Assembly (NCBI GenBank): GCA_016801885.1
Contig: JAFBJY010000411.1
Span: forward strand, 62,001 to 126,000
Length of the DNA: 64,000 nucleotides
Source of the DNA: Toxotes chatareus
Taxonomy: Eukaryota; Chordata; Actinopteri; Toxotidae
Direction of reading: 5' to 3'
A program made the translations under genes and the position numbers. The first letter of the stretch is position 1; each line of letters opens with the position of its first letter. This document shows, piece after piece, positions 53,318-64,000 of the stretch. A model generated the notes under the pieces. The model was not told the origin of the DNA and did not search any database. It was given only the letters and a program-made list of their open reading frames with translations.

Positions 53318-56100
53318 CTGGCCTTCGACTTTGATCCAGTGATTTTGAGTTTAATAAAGAGGACTTTAACTGACTTGTCCGTCCGTCCTGGGGTTTCTAC
53401 ACCTGTGCCCTCCCCCTTAGTGTTCTTGGCCACAGCAGTGACTGTAACAGGTCCCTGCTGACCTCTCATTTCACATTTTTACACTGTTTAAATATATGAC
53501 ACCATGTGGACACAATATCATCTGAAAGGATTTTAAACCTCAGGATGAGGCCACTTGAAAGTTTACTGATCCCTGGAACAACATCTGATGCTGTAGCTGA
53601 TTTTCTCACCTGGTCATCTGCATCTCCAGAGCACATGTCCATCTGACCACTGCTCCCAGCATCTCTCTCCTCTTCTTGTCTCTCAGTTCTATTTGCATTG
53701 TGACCAGGCCCTTTGAAACCCCTAGCCCTTGTGTATCTGTCCTCTGTCTACTTCTTGTCTTTTTCCTTGTTCCCTCTAAGACGAAGACCACGTCACTGCT
53801 CACTGGTAGCACATGGTAGGACAGACACTCAGCCCTGTACCCATTCATGGTTCATAACAAATGATTCCCACTGTTTTCCTGGTGAGTGCACGCACCACAT
53901 TGGACACATGTTCATACACCATATACCCAACCCTCACAGTAAAACATAAGAAACACACTACACACCAGCTCTGTTATTTCAAGATGGTTTATTCACTCAT
54001 ATGCTTTTACCAGTGCTGCTGCCATCTTGGTCCTCTCCTTCTCTTTGCCTGGGGCCTGAACCAGAGCAGCTGAAGAAGGCTGCCTTATATAGTGGTAGGA
54101 GGAACCTGTACATACCAGGTCCCACTGAATGGGAGGGGCGATTTTGGTTTGGCATTAATGGATGATATGATGAAGCAGGTTCATGTATGAGTGAATTATT
54201 GAAATGATGATTAGTGTTTGTTGTGGGTTTAATGTGGGACCTGATTATGAAGATGTGGTGACCAGAGATCTAATATTTAATGCATTGAATGTAAATTGGT
54301 TGGTCTTGAGAGGAGCTTAGGGTTTATAATGTTCCGCCAACAAAGCACTCAAGAGAGAGTGAGGGATGCAACACCCAGTAAGTTGTGGATTTACTTTTTG
54401 TTCATTTTGCCTTGATTTCTGGTAGCTTTTTTGCCTGTAAATAAATGCACTGCTCAAATGCTATTTGCAACTCCAGCCATGATTTTTTTTTTTTCCTAAA
54501 CTAAAAAGAAAACCAGTGTTTGTGTGACAATAATACACCTCAGCCACCTGGAGGGGGGTTAGCTGCAGCCTCACCACCTCTACTTTTGGCCTCTGCTCAG
54601 GCTGAGGAGCAGCTGTGTCTGACCTGCATCAACAAACAGTGAAAACTGTTAATGTATCTCATTTTCTTCTTTTACTTGAAAAGTCATTGTGGGAGGTGTA
54701 GGGGTGTAATGGGGGCACACAATGCTCCAATGCCCTCACTTGGTGACAGGCTCTCTCAAAGTGACTTTATAACCTCTTCAACCACAGTGTTTGGATTCAC
54801 AGATGAAATTCAGATGCTCCTCTGTGATCCAGCTCAGAGTCTACAATGCAACACACCCCACTGATCTCTTTACATTATTCATCCAATTCACCTAAACACA
54901 AATGAAATAGAGTGAGAATCCTCCAGAGTCACATCAGTTCCCCTGAGGCTCCTTCTCCTCATGCAGTTCTTCAACCCTCCACATTTTTCCATCAACACAT
55001 GTAAACATGTTTATTGACTGATCGTCTGATCTGATTTGTTTTGTTCATTTATTGTTGCTTCTCAGTCTTTAGTGTTGACTGAACAGGGCTCTGCTGTCCC
55101 CCAGTGGTCACTGTCAGTAACTACAACTCTGCACACAGCACTGACAATGATACTGATGTTCACACTGACATTATTCCACATTTACTGACTTATTTTTGCT
55201 CTAATGTTCATCAGTCTGATAATGACTCTCTGTATGTGAACACATATTATTACACTGCTATAAATACTGATGTCTGACTGATGGACAAATAATCAGAGAG
55301 TTTACTGCCCTCCAGTGGTCACACTGACAAGTGTCCAACAGGACTCTCACTGATTATTAGGATAAATATGTACCAATCAGTATTGATGACATCAGCAGGA
55401 AGATGAGGACTGGTCATAGTTTGAATAATGTTCCATGTATTATTCCATCCATGTTTTCACTACAAGCAGATACACTGTAAAAACTGTGACAACTAAAAGA
55501 TCACTGTAAAATGATAAATAGGAGATGCACTGTTAAAAATTCTAAAATTGCTCATCAGGAAATACGCTGTAAAATAATTTAATGGAGTCTGTGCACTGTG
55601 TAAAATGGCAACAAAGGTGACACAAGATATATCCAATAAAAATGATGGTCATAGATGAAAACATGAAAAATAGGTTGAAAACCAGGTGTACACTGTAAAA
55701 ATTACAGATGAAGTTGAAAAACTCTTTAAACATTTTTCAAATAAACTTCACAGCTTCTTGTTTTAGTCAGAATTCAGCTGCTGGGTTTCACTCTCATCTT
55801 TTCTGAATCTTTTTTTTTTTAAGTTGACTTAAATTTCATCGAATCGAGGCTCAAACTCTTCAGAGTAGTCAGGAGCTTTCTAACTCTGTGAACCTCTGAA
55901 ACACAGTTTGACAAGTTTCTATCTTTGTTTTTTCTCAGATCTTTCAGATAAACTGTGGCAGCATTTTAGTTTGAACTGTATCAGCTCAGTTGTCCCAAGA
56001 TTCAGAGAAAGACAAAACACTGATGTTCACAATTGTGCTTTTAATGTGAAAGGACAAGATCATGATTAGAATCTTAAAAAGTAAAAGTCAGCAACATTTT
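53318..56100. other. Noncoding stretch; right half of an older repeat, then unassigned
   Basis: 53318-53450 continues the repeat interrupted by ERV2 and carries AATAAA near 53352. The rest shows no recognised gene. 55470-55700 has several CACTGTAAAAA-type motifs facing the same way, perhaps a degraded small DNA transposon. A T-run lies at 54483-54493. Confidence 0.4.
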
Positions 56101-56288
56101 TCTCCTGTAATAATCGTAGCTTCCATCTTTAAAGGACTGGAAGAGGAAGAAGTTTACAAGGAATCATTTAGAAGAGTTTAACAAATAAACTGCTTTAATA
56201 CATGAATCTGAAAAAGTGTGTGTGAGTGAAAGAGACAGACATGTACAGACTGAACTATCTGTTCAACAGTGAGAGAGTTTCTCTAACA

Positions 56289-57007
56289 CTACACTCTGCA
56301 CAGAGACACTGAGGAACCAGACCACCAGAGTCCAAACCCAGGACACAGAGGTTCAGTGAATGTGGTGTTGAAGGTGTAGAGGTGGATCAGTGAGTCAGAG
56401 GAGACTCTGTAGAAGGACAGAGAGCCAGCAGGACAGTCCACATACACTGCTACTCTGTCAGAGACAGAGGAAGATGATGAAGAGGAGGAGGAGAACAAAG
56501 GTGTCACTCTGTTGTTGTGCCAAACAGAGTAACCACCATCAGAGCAGAACAGACTCCAGGACTGATTGTTCCATCCAAACAAACAGTTTTCTCTGTCTCC
56601 TGTCCTTCTGATTCCTCTGTAACTCACTGATATATAAACTGCTCCTCTCCACTCGACCTCCCAGTAACAGAAACCAGTCAGACTATTACTACACAGCAGC
56701 TGAGGCCACTGGTCAAATCTGTCTGGATAATCAGGATATGACTGATCCTCTTCCACATGTGTCACCTTCCTGTTGTTGTCAGACAGTTTGAGCTTTCTGT
56801 TTACTGTGTTTGTGTCGATGGTGAGTTCACAGAAATCTGATGGAGAGAAGAAGACACAACACAGCTGCAGTTATTGATCTATCACCTGATCATTGATTGA
56901 CACAAGATGGTTGAATGTGAGCTTCTTTGTTTTCAGGAATCAAATGAAAACCACACTTACACTTCCTCAGACCTGGTCTCAACCATCGGACTCCACCAGG
57001 CTCTACC
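56289..57007 (-). CDS. NLR-type gene, last two exons (57007-56961 and 56836-56289) with B30.2 domain
   Basis: The small 47-base exon encodes VEPGGVRWLRPGLRK and splices (GTAAGT donor, TCAG acceptor) to the B30.2 exon: a PRY part with DFCELTIDTNTVNRKLKLSDN, KVTHVEEDQSYP and PDRFDQWPQLLC, then SPRY motifs CYWEVEWRG, ISVSYRGI, LFGWNNQSWSLFC, a run of nine Ser, DRVAVYVDCPAGSLSFY and VSLCRV before the stop. This short exon plus B30.2 end is typical of the large fish NLR family (FISNA-NACHT-LRR-B30.2) acting in cytosolic immune sensing. The NACHT and LRR exons are not in the window; upstream lies a BEL element, so this may be an orphaned 3' end. Confidence 0.7.
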
Positions 57008-57185
57008 CTGAAAGGAGGAGGGGGTCAGACCTGTAAGTGCTATGGTGTTATAAATGCACTGAATATATTTCATTATTTCATTATTATATTTCATGTATTA
57101 TATTGCAATTACATTATTTGTGTAATTAATAGATTGTTCATTCATAAAGGGTTAAAACCGGTTTAAAGACTGCAATATATATGGT

Positions 57186-57777
57186 TGTTGTACATTGTAT
57201 GTTCGTTCTCCTGGCGGAACTTAATTTTTGTTCCGCATCCGCTGCTGTAGCCCGACGGTTTTGTATGAGGGACAGCAGCGATGCAAATGTTTAGCTCACC
57301 TAGCTGGCACACAGATGCTCGGGCAAAACGACGGCAAAGACGAACTTTAAGCTATTTATCAACCTCTTTTCACGACCAGCAGCCAACGAGGTATTTTATA
57401 AGTTGTTAATTACTTTTCACGTCATCTTTAAGTTGTTTGTATATGTTTTATGTGACGTTAATATGTTTAAATACAGTTCTCACGGCGTGAAGACGTGGAA
57501 GGAAAGAAGGCAAATGATTCCAATAAACGCCCGTATATAAAAAAAGAACCAACCTGCGTCTGTCGTTGTGGAAAGAGCTACAGTGAGAACTCGCCTGCAC
57601 ATCGCGGGTAGGAAAGATGACCGGACCGCAGCGAGTAACGACACAACGAGCATTCCGCGTGTGAGACGAGCAAGCCCAGGCACGTCGTCGGCATGGCAAC
57701 CCAAGCGACGGCGATTAGACTGTGTTGAAGGCGCAACTTTCAGGACGAAACCAGAGAGTGCTCCACCAACGTTAACA
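57186..57777 (+). repeat. Candidate 5' LTR of the BEL element
   Basis: TGTTGTACATTGTATG to GTTAACA, followed within eight bases by TGGTGTGAGAAGTGG, which looks like a retroelement primer-site start. A TATATAAA lies at about 57533. The right LTR is beyond the window, so borders are inferred. Confidence 0.4.
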
Positions 57778-58313
57778 AGTAAAGTGGTGTGAGAAGTGGT
57801 TAAACTGAAGATTGTAGCAAAGGACTCAGTTCTATTCATTTACTGTGCTAAGCCTATGCGTTCTGGGATTCATCTTATGTGCAATGTTTGCTGCTTTGTG
57901 TTAAAAGGGTCTAAACAGTTATTCAGCCATAAGCAGGCAATCAATCTAAAGTTTAAAGGTTTAAGAGACATTTACAATGCTTAAGGTTAATGTTTCTTTT
58001 TTTTATTAAGTCAATGGTAAAAAGGATTCTTATTTAGTTTAAGATCTAAAGATTTTGGTGCACTGAGTTCTAGTGTAACATAAACAAGCTTAAAAGGTAC
58101 CTAAGGAAAATTTAAGTGTATTTAGAAAATCTTTATTTGTTCAAGATAAGGTGATTTAGCACATTATAGGCATAGTTGGTCTACAATTAAGTGTTGTTTC
58201 ACACTTTAAGTCAAACAGTGATAACTTTCTTACTAAGGTTGTGGGTTTAAATGCTAATTCATTGTCTTTAGACAATATTGACACATTACACTAGTTTGGC
58301 TTTAAATACACTT
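57778..58313 (+). other. Leader of the BEL element
   Basis: About 530 bases, AT-rich, without a convincing reading frame, between the candidate LTR and the first gag codons. Confidence 0.4.
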
Positions 58314-60197
58314 AAAATGTCTGACAAAAGCACCAAAAACAGCCAAGAAGGCGCTGAGGTAGCAGCCCAACCTCAAGCCACTGACAGTGGATCTCCTGAA
58401 GAGGAGAGGTTACGGAGAAGTCAAAGAACCAAAACCCTGACAGAAAAGGGAAAGGATTTCAAGAGGAAAGATTAAAAGGTGTACAGCGTGCTACAGAATC
58501 ACTTATGAGAAGTGGAAATCTCAAGCGAGAATAGGAAAGGAAATACTGACAGATGGCGCTTCTGAAGAAGAGTTAAATGAACTGATTGAGAATACACAAC
58601 GCACTTGCTCGGATGTAAGAACTGTGTATGAAGAGCTGCGAAGGATGCAGACTCCTGAATCAGACCTGCGCCGCAGAGTTGACACATGCATATCTGTCTC
58701 AGACTTCATAATTCAAAAGGCAGAAAGACAACTTCAAGGGCACACATCAGATAAAGAAAAGGAACTTTGGCCTGACATGGGATCGGTCCTGGATTCGACA
58801 GGTTCAGTATCAGGCCACCATCTTGTCGAACGAAATGTAGCTCTGTCTACTCAAGCACCCACTCAGTTAAGAAAAATGAAGCTATGGCTGAAGTTGCTGC
58901 TGCACAGGAAATTTTAGCTGTATTGGAGGAACAAGAAAAGGAAGAGACAGAACTACAGAGGTTAGAGGCTGAGAGCTTTGTTAAACAACAAGCAATGCAA
59001 AGCCAACGAAGAAAGCTTGAGCGTCTTGAAGAGAAGAAGAAGCTAAATGCTGCAAGAGCTCGAGTGAAAGTCTATGATCAAGCTGAAGAAAACTCAGTAG
59101 GAATCAACTCGTTAAACGATGAAAGTGAACATTATAACCTCAATGCTTCAAGTCCTCCATTCATACCTCAAGTTCCACCAGCTGTGTTACCCACATTTCA
59201 AGGGCCAAATAGCTCTGATCTTGTCCATGCACTAGCAGAGGCTATAAGTGCTAACCGCCTTCCAACACCAGAGCCTTCAATATTTGATGGAGATCCCTTA
59301 AAGTTCAAGGACTGGCGACTATCCTTTGAGACATTAATAGATAGAAAGAATGTTCCAAAAACAGAGAAACTGTACTACTTAAGAAAATACTTGGGTGGTC
59401 CTGCAAAGAAAGCTGTGGAAGGATTCTTCTTATTGGGCACTGAAGAGGCATACGACTCAGCTTGGCAGTTGTTAGAAAAACGATTTGGAGATCCATTTAT
59501 TATTGGCAAGTCCTTCAGAGACAAACTGTACAGATGGCCAAAAATAAGCTCTAAAGACGGATGTGAGCTAAGAGAACTTGCAGATTTCCTTCAGAGTTGT
59601 GAAGCTGCAATTCCCCACATCAAGACACTGGAAGTTCTCAATGACTGTAATGAGTGTCAGAAAATTCTAATGAAATTGCCAGACTGGTTAGTATCCAGGT
59701 GGAACCGCAAAGTGATGGAAGTCAGACAAATCAATGGGGATTACCCACCATTCAGTGAGCTTGTAAAGTTTATATCAACTGAAGCAGATCTCGCTTGTGA
59801 TCCCATATCCTCCATACAAGCACTCAAGAGCATACAAGGTGAGAAACCAAAATACACCAAAGCTCAAACTATTCAAGCGAAGTCTTTGTCCACTAACACG
59901 ACACAGAGCAACATCCCATCCTGTGTTTTCTGCAAAGGAGCGGCTCACACTCTTGCTAAGTGCAGAAAATTCAGTAACAAGACTGTTCAAGATCGTGTAA
60001 AGTTTGTGCAAGAAGAAAAGCTTTGCTTTGGATGTTTAAAGACAGGTCATCACTCGAGAAAGTGTGATAACAAGAGCACATGTGAAAAATGTCAGAAGAG
60101 ACACCCAACATGTTTGCATGATGATAACTTTAAACATCAAAGGTCAGCACCAAAGGGAGATGACAAATCAAAAACAACGCAGATACTGAAGAAATAG
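58314..60197 (+). pseudogene. gag: BEL/Pao gag
   Basis: Starts MSDKSTKNSQ; frame changes near 58470 and 58880, then a 437-codon frame 58884-60197. It contains RRRVDTCISVSDFI, a long Glu/Lys coiled-coil (residues 10-60 of the last frame), PTFQG ... EPSIFDGDPLKFKDWRLSFE (the conserved F-x-G-D-x-x-x-F-x-x-W start of capsid), and zinc-knuckle Cys/His clusters (CVFCKGAAHTLAKC, CFGCLKTGHHSRKC, CEKCQKRHPTCLH). This order is diagnostic for BEL/Pao Gag. A further frame change separates it from protease. Confidence 0.85.
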
Positions 60198-60198
60198 C

Positions 60199-60814
60199 TG
60201 CAACAGCAACTACCAACAGAGTCATACAAAGTGATCTAAGCACACAAACATCTTCCATCGTGCCAGTGTGGGTCTCAGCTGTAGACGAACCACATAATGA
60301 AGTTTTGGTCTATGCGCTTTTAGATACTCAGAGTGACACCACGTTCATTCTAGATGAAGTGGCCAGCGATTTAAACACAAGGAAAGAAAACGTCAATCTG
60401 CGGTTGTCTACAATGTCATCAAAGTCAACAGTCATCCCCAGTCAAAAACTGACTAATCTACAAGTAAGAGGGTACAGTCTACCTAAACGGATTCTATTAC
60501 CACCACTCTTTACAAGAGAGTTCATTCCAGCCAACAGATCACACATTCCTACTTCAGAGACAGCTCAGAAGTGGCCTCATCTTGAAAAATTAGCCGACAA
60601 GATTCCACCATCATTGGACTGTGAAATAGGTCTTTTGATCGGCTATAACTGTCAACAAGCCCTTCTTCCACGAGAGGTCGTGTCAGGTGAAGAAGGTCAT
60701 CCATATGCTCAGCGAACCGACCTTGGCTGGAGTATTGTTGGTTGTTCAAACCCAGAGAGTGGCTGCAATGATGCAATAGGAACCAGCCACAGAGTTATAG
60801 TTCAACACAAGTGA
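60199..60814 (+). pseudogene. pro: BEL/Pao protease
   Basis: Frame 60260-60814 (open from about 60180) has VPVWVSAVDEPHNEVLVYALLDTQSDTTFI, where DTQ stands in for the DTG/DSG active site, then LQVRGYSLPKRI and LIGYNCQQALLPREV...DLGWSIVG, the usual BEL region between protease and RT. Confidence 0.8.
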
Positions 60815-62120
60815 TCCCTGCTGTACAGCCATCAGTTGAGCTAAAGAAAGAGGTGCACTTTGTGTGCAGAAATCAAGTCAAAGAAATTCATCCAACAGAC
60901 ATAATCAAAGCCCTAGAGGCTGACTTTGTGGAACACACAACAGATGACAATCCAGTCTCTCAAGAAGACATCCTCTTCTTGTCTAAAGTAAAGGAGGGAA
61001 TAAGGCAGAAGGAAGATGGCCACTACGAACTCCCGCTTCCTTTCAAGACAGAAAATCCTAGTCTCCCAGACAATAAACAGTATGCAGTTCATAGACTTGC
61101 TGCATTAGAGCGTAGACTCAGGAAGGATGAGAAATATTACAGTGATTATGTCCACTTCATGAAGGACATAATAGGCAGAGGAGATGCTGAGAAGGTTCCT
61201 GATTCTGAACTCAACAACCAGCCAGCATGGTATATTCCGCACCACGGAGTCTACCATCCTCACAAGCCCGGGAAGATCCGTGTGGTTTTGATTGTTCAGC
61301 ACGCTTTCAAGAAACTTCCTTAAATGACCATCTCTTGACGGGACCAGACTTGACTAACACTTTAATTGGTGTGCTGTGTCGATTCAGAAAGGGTCCAGTA
61401 GCCATAATGTGTGACATTGAAAGGATGTTTCATCAATTTCATGTCATCAAGGAGCATCAAGACTATCTAAGGTTCCTCTGGTGGGATAATGGCGATCTGA
61501 ACACAGAACCCTCAGTGTATCGGATGCGTACACACTTGTTTGGAGCAGCGTCATCCCCTGGATGCTCTAACTTTGCATTGAAACATCTGGCATCGCAGAG
61601 CCATGGAAAGTTCAGTGAAGACGCCATTAAGTTTATCCAGAGAAGTTTCTATGTTGATGATGGCTTAATAAGTGTAAAGTCAACCGCTGAAGCCATTCAT
61701 CTGGTGAAAGAGTCAACAGCCTTGTGCAGAACAGGAAATCTCAGACTGCATAAGTTTGTGTCCAACAACAAGGAAGTTACCACGACAATACCACCTGAAG
61801 AACGTGCCCAAACCAAGGATCAAGACATGGCACTAGGAGAACAGATCGAGAGAGCTCTGGGAATTCAGTGGTGTATTGAAGCAGACGAATTCCAATTTAG
61901 AGTCATTGTCAAAGACAATCCACTGACAAGAAGAGGCGTTCTCTCTACTGTTGCCTCTGTTTTTGATCCGTTAGGGTTTTTGGCTCCCTTTGTTTTAGTT
62001 GGTAAACAGATCCTCCAGGCACTTTGCAGAGACAAGGTGGGCTGGGACGATGATCTCCTGAAGACATCCTTCAAAGGTGGGAGTCATGGCTCAGAGATCT
62101 TGCTCACTTGCCATCCATGA
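60811..62120 (+). pseudogene. pol: BEL/Pao reverse transcriptase
   Basis: Frames 60811-61323 and 61227-62120, shifted near 61230-61320. Motifs: YAVHRLAALERRLRKD, WYIPHHGVYHP, then VAIMCDIERMFHQFHV (catalytic Asp region), YRMRTHLFGAASSPGCSNFAL and SFYVDDGLISV (YVDD). The later part (ERALGIQWCIEADEF ... RGVLSTVASVFDPLGFLAPF) is the BEL RT thumb/connection. Confidence 0.85.
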
Positions 62121-64000
62121 AGATCCCAAGAAGTTACATTCCCATAAACTTTGATGAAGCAGCACAGTATGAACTTCATAACTTTTCGGATGCAAGTCTC
62201 AGTGGGTACGGTGCATGCTCTTACCTCCGAGTGATAAGTAAGACAGGACAGATCAGCTGTTCACTCGTCATGGGAAAGACAAGAGTAGCCCCAACCAAAG
62301 TGACAACTATCCCAAGACTTGAGCTTTCATCAGCCGTGACTGCAGTTCGTATTGGCGATGTCTTAAGAAGGGAACTTGAGATTGAAAATATGACAGAACA
62401 TTACTGGACTGACTCAAAAGTTGTTCTTGGCTATGTGAATAACGATGCGAAGAGATTCCATACGTTCGTAGCCAATCGAATCCAGCGCATCAGATCGAGT
62501 ACAAGCCCAGAGCAATGGCGACACGTTAGCTCTGAAAACAACCCAGCTGACTATGCTTCAAGAGGAGCAAGTGTAGACCAGCTTAAGGAGTCGAACTGGC
62601 TAAAAGGACCAGACTTCCTCTGGCAATCTAATCTTCCAGTCAAAGAGGACATGGTGGGAGAGGTAGAAACTACAGATCCAGAGCTCCGCAAAGGCCATGT
62701 TCACACACTTGAGACAAAAGAAATAAGTTCATTGGTAAGCCGTCTCAATAAGTTTTCAGACTGGTCAAGAGCAGTAAGAGCTGTAGCCAGGCTCAAGAGG
62801 TTTGCTCGAGAGTTTAAAGGACTTCAACCAAGATTGAATGTCACAACTAGCCTTGAAGAAAGAAAGGAAGCAGAAGTCTTCATTATCAAGCTAGTACAAG
62901 CCGAAGCTTTTGCTGAAGACATTCACAAAATCCAACGAAAGAAAGGCATCTTTAACAAGCATAACAAGCTACACAGATTAAATGTCTTCTTGGACAAGAA
63001 CAGTGTTCTCAGAGTGGGAGGAAGGCTATCCCAATCAGTCTTGCACCATGATGTAAAACATCCTGCCATACTTCCAAAGAAGTCTCATGTGTCTGCCTTG
63101 CTTGTCAGACATCATCATGAACGTGTACACCACCAAGGAAAGGGCATGACAATGAATGAATTACGCCCAACGGAATTTGGATCATTGGATGTGGAAATGT
63201 TGTATCGTCACACATTTATAAATGCTTTAAATGTAGGAGATACAGACGACCTACCAAAGTTCAACAAATGGCAGACTTGCCAGAGGAGAGAACAGAGACA
63301 TCCCCTCCCTTTACATACTGTGGCGTTGACTGTTTTGGTCCATTCATCGTGAAGGAGGGAAGAAAGGAATTAAAAAGATACGGAGTGTTGTTTACATGCT
63401 TATGCTCAAGAGCAGTGCACATAGAAACACTGGACGACATGACAACAGATGCATTCATGAACGCGCTTCGAACATTCATAGCTATCAGGGGACCTGTCCG
63501 CCAATTGAGATGTGATCAGGGAACAAATTTCATGGGAGCAAGAAGAGAGTTCACAAAGTTGCTCAAGAAATGGATCAAGAGCGTTCACAAGCAATTGGTT
63601 GTGAATTTGTAATGAATGTTCCCTCTGCAAGCCATATGGGTGGAGTATGGGAACGTCAGATTCGAACAATCCGCAACATCTTAACTGTTATGCTTGACAA
63701 GTCAGCCAGTAGACTTGACACCACGACTTTGAGAACATTTCTTTATGAAACAATGGCTATAATCAACAGCAGGCCTTTAAGTGTTGAAAATCTCAGCGAC
63801 CCTATTGGGCCAGAACCTCTGACCCCCAACCATATCTTGACCATGAAATCGTCCATCATACTGCCACCTCCTGGTCAGTTCTGCAAAGAAGACCTCTACT
63901 TGAGTAAAAGGTGGAAAAGAGTGCAGTTTCTAGCCAATGAATTCTGGCAGAGATGGAAACATGAATATCTGCTAAACCTGCAGCAACGACAAAAATGGCA
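62108..64000 (+). pseudogene. pol: BEL/Pao RNase H and integrase, running off the window
   Basis: Frame 62108-63352 has LHNFSDASLSGYGA (RNase H Asp), TKVTTIPRLELSSAV, HYWTDSKVVLGYVNN and ENNPADYASRG. The integrase zinc region has HHHERVHHQGKG and, after a shift near 63160, Cys pairs. Frame 63268-63612 gives YCGVDCFGPFIVKEG (first Asp) and LRCDQGTNFMGA (second Asp). From about 63590 another frame carries HMGGVWERQIRTIRNIL (Glu) and LSDPIGPEPLTPNH. Several shifts mean no intact Pol. The 3' LTR lies outside. Confidence 0.85.

Noticed and set aside
57448..57839. Minus-strand frames of 83 and 119 codons
   Set aside because: They overlap the candidate BEL LTR in the opposite sense and have no motifs.

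Overview
This window is from a vertebrate, most likely a percomorph teleost. The pointers are intron-containing immune-type genes (a single Ig V-set receptor and fish NLR-type B30.2 exons), canonical eukaryotic tRNA-Gly(GCC) genes, and a dense load of fish-typical mobile elements: L2-type LINEs, PIF/Harbinger, BEL/Pao, Gypsy-like gag, a tRNA-headed SINE and three endogenous retroviruses (ERVs). Most coding sequence belongs to mobile elements. The host genes seen are fragments, duplicates or decaying copies.

Layout. 1-5.3 kb: 3' part of ERV1 on the + strand (end of pol, a frameshifted env, two extra reading frames plus a basic out-of-frame tail, purine tract, 3' LTR). 5.3-5.8 kb: a Harbinger terminal fragment against a truncated B30.2 exon. 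6-7 kb: an LTR-like segment and a Gypsy-type gag fragment. 7.9-11 kb: a decayed minus-strand gene relic (C2H2 fingers, SAMD3-like pieces) split by a 5'-truncated L2 LINE. 11.2-16.2 kb: a large inverted repeat enclosing an Ig V-set receptor gene and a CA-rich satellite. 16.3-19.9 kb: further broken copies of that Ig gene. 20.0-29.2 kb: ERV3, a complete minus-strand provirus with two nearly identical LTRs, inserted into the first intron of another copy of the Ig gene. 29.2-31.2 kb: duplicated Ig promoters and a second L2.

33-46 kb is a segmental duplication. Units A and B carry gene-relic exons, an L2 tail, a solo-LTR-like block, a SINE and a tRNA-Gly gene. A PIF/Harbinger element (both genes present, both broken) joins unit B to a third partial copy. 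47.7-53.3 kb holds ERV2, with 5-bp target duplications and a tRNA-Tyr primer site, heavily deleted. 56.3-57.0 kb holds the last two exons of an NLR-type B30.2 gene on the minus strand. From about 57.2 kb to the window end is a frameshifted BEL/Pao retrotransposon.

How it fits together: an immune-gene neighbourhood (Ig receptor family, NLR/B30.2) appears to have been duplicated, inverted and broken, with mobile elements inserted at several breakpoints. The points most worth following are the post-env reading frames of ERV1, the very young ERV3 with homopolymer frameshifts, the telomere-repeat-tailed insertion in ERV2, the recombinant Harbinger, and the Ig receptor with an odd cysteine/tryptophan pattern, a GC splice donor and a reading frame that stops before its membrane anchor. 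Assignments are made by eye from sequence and memory of families; no database search was run.
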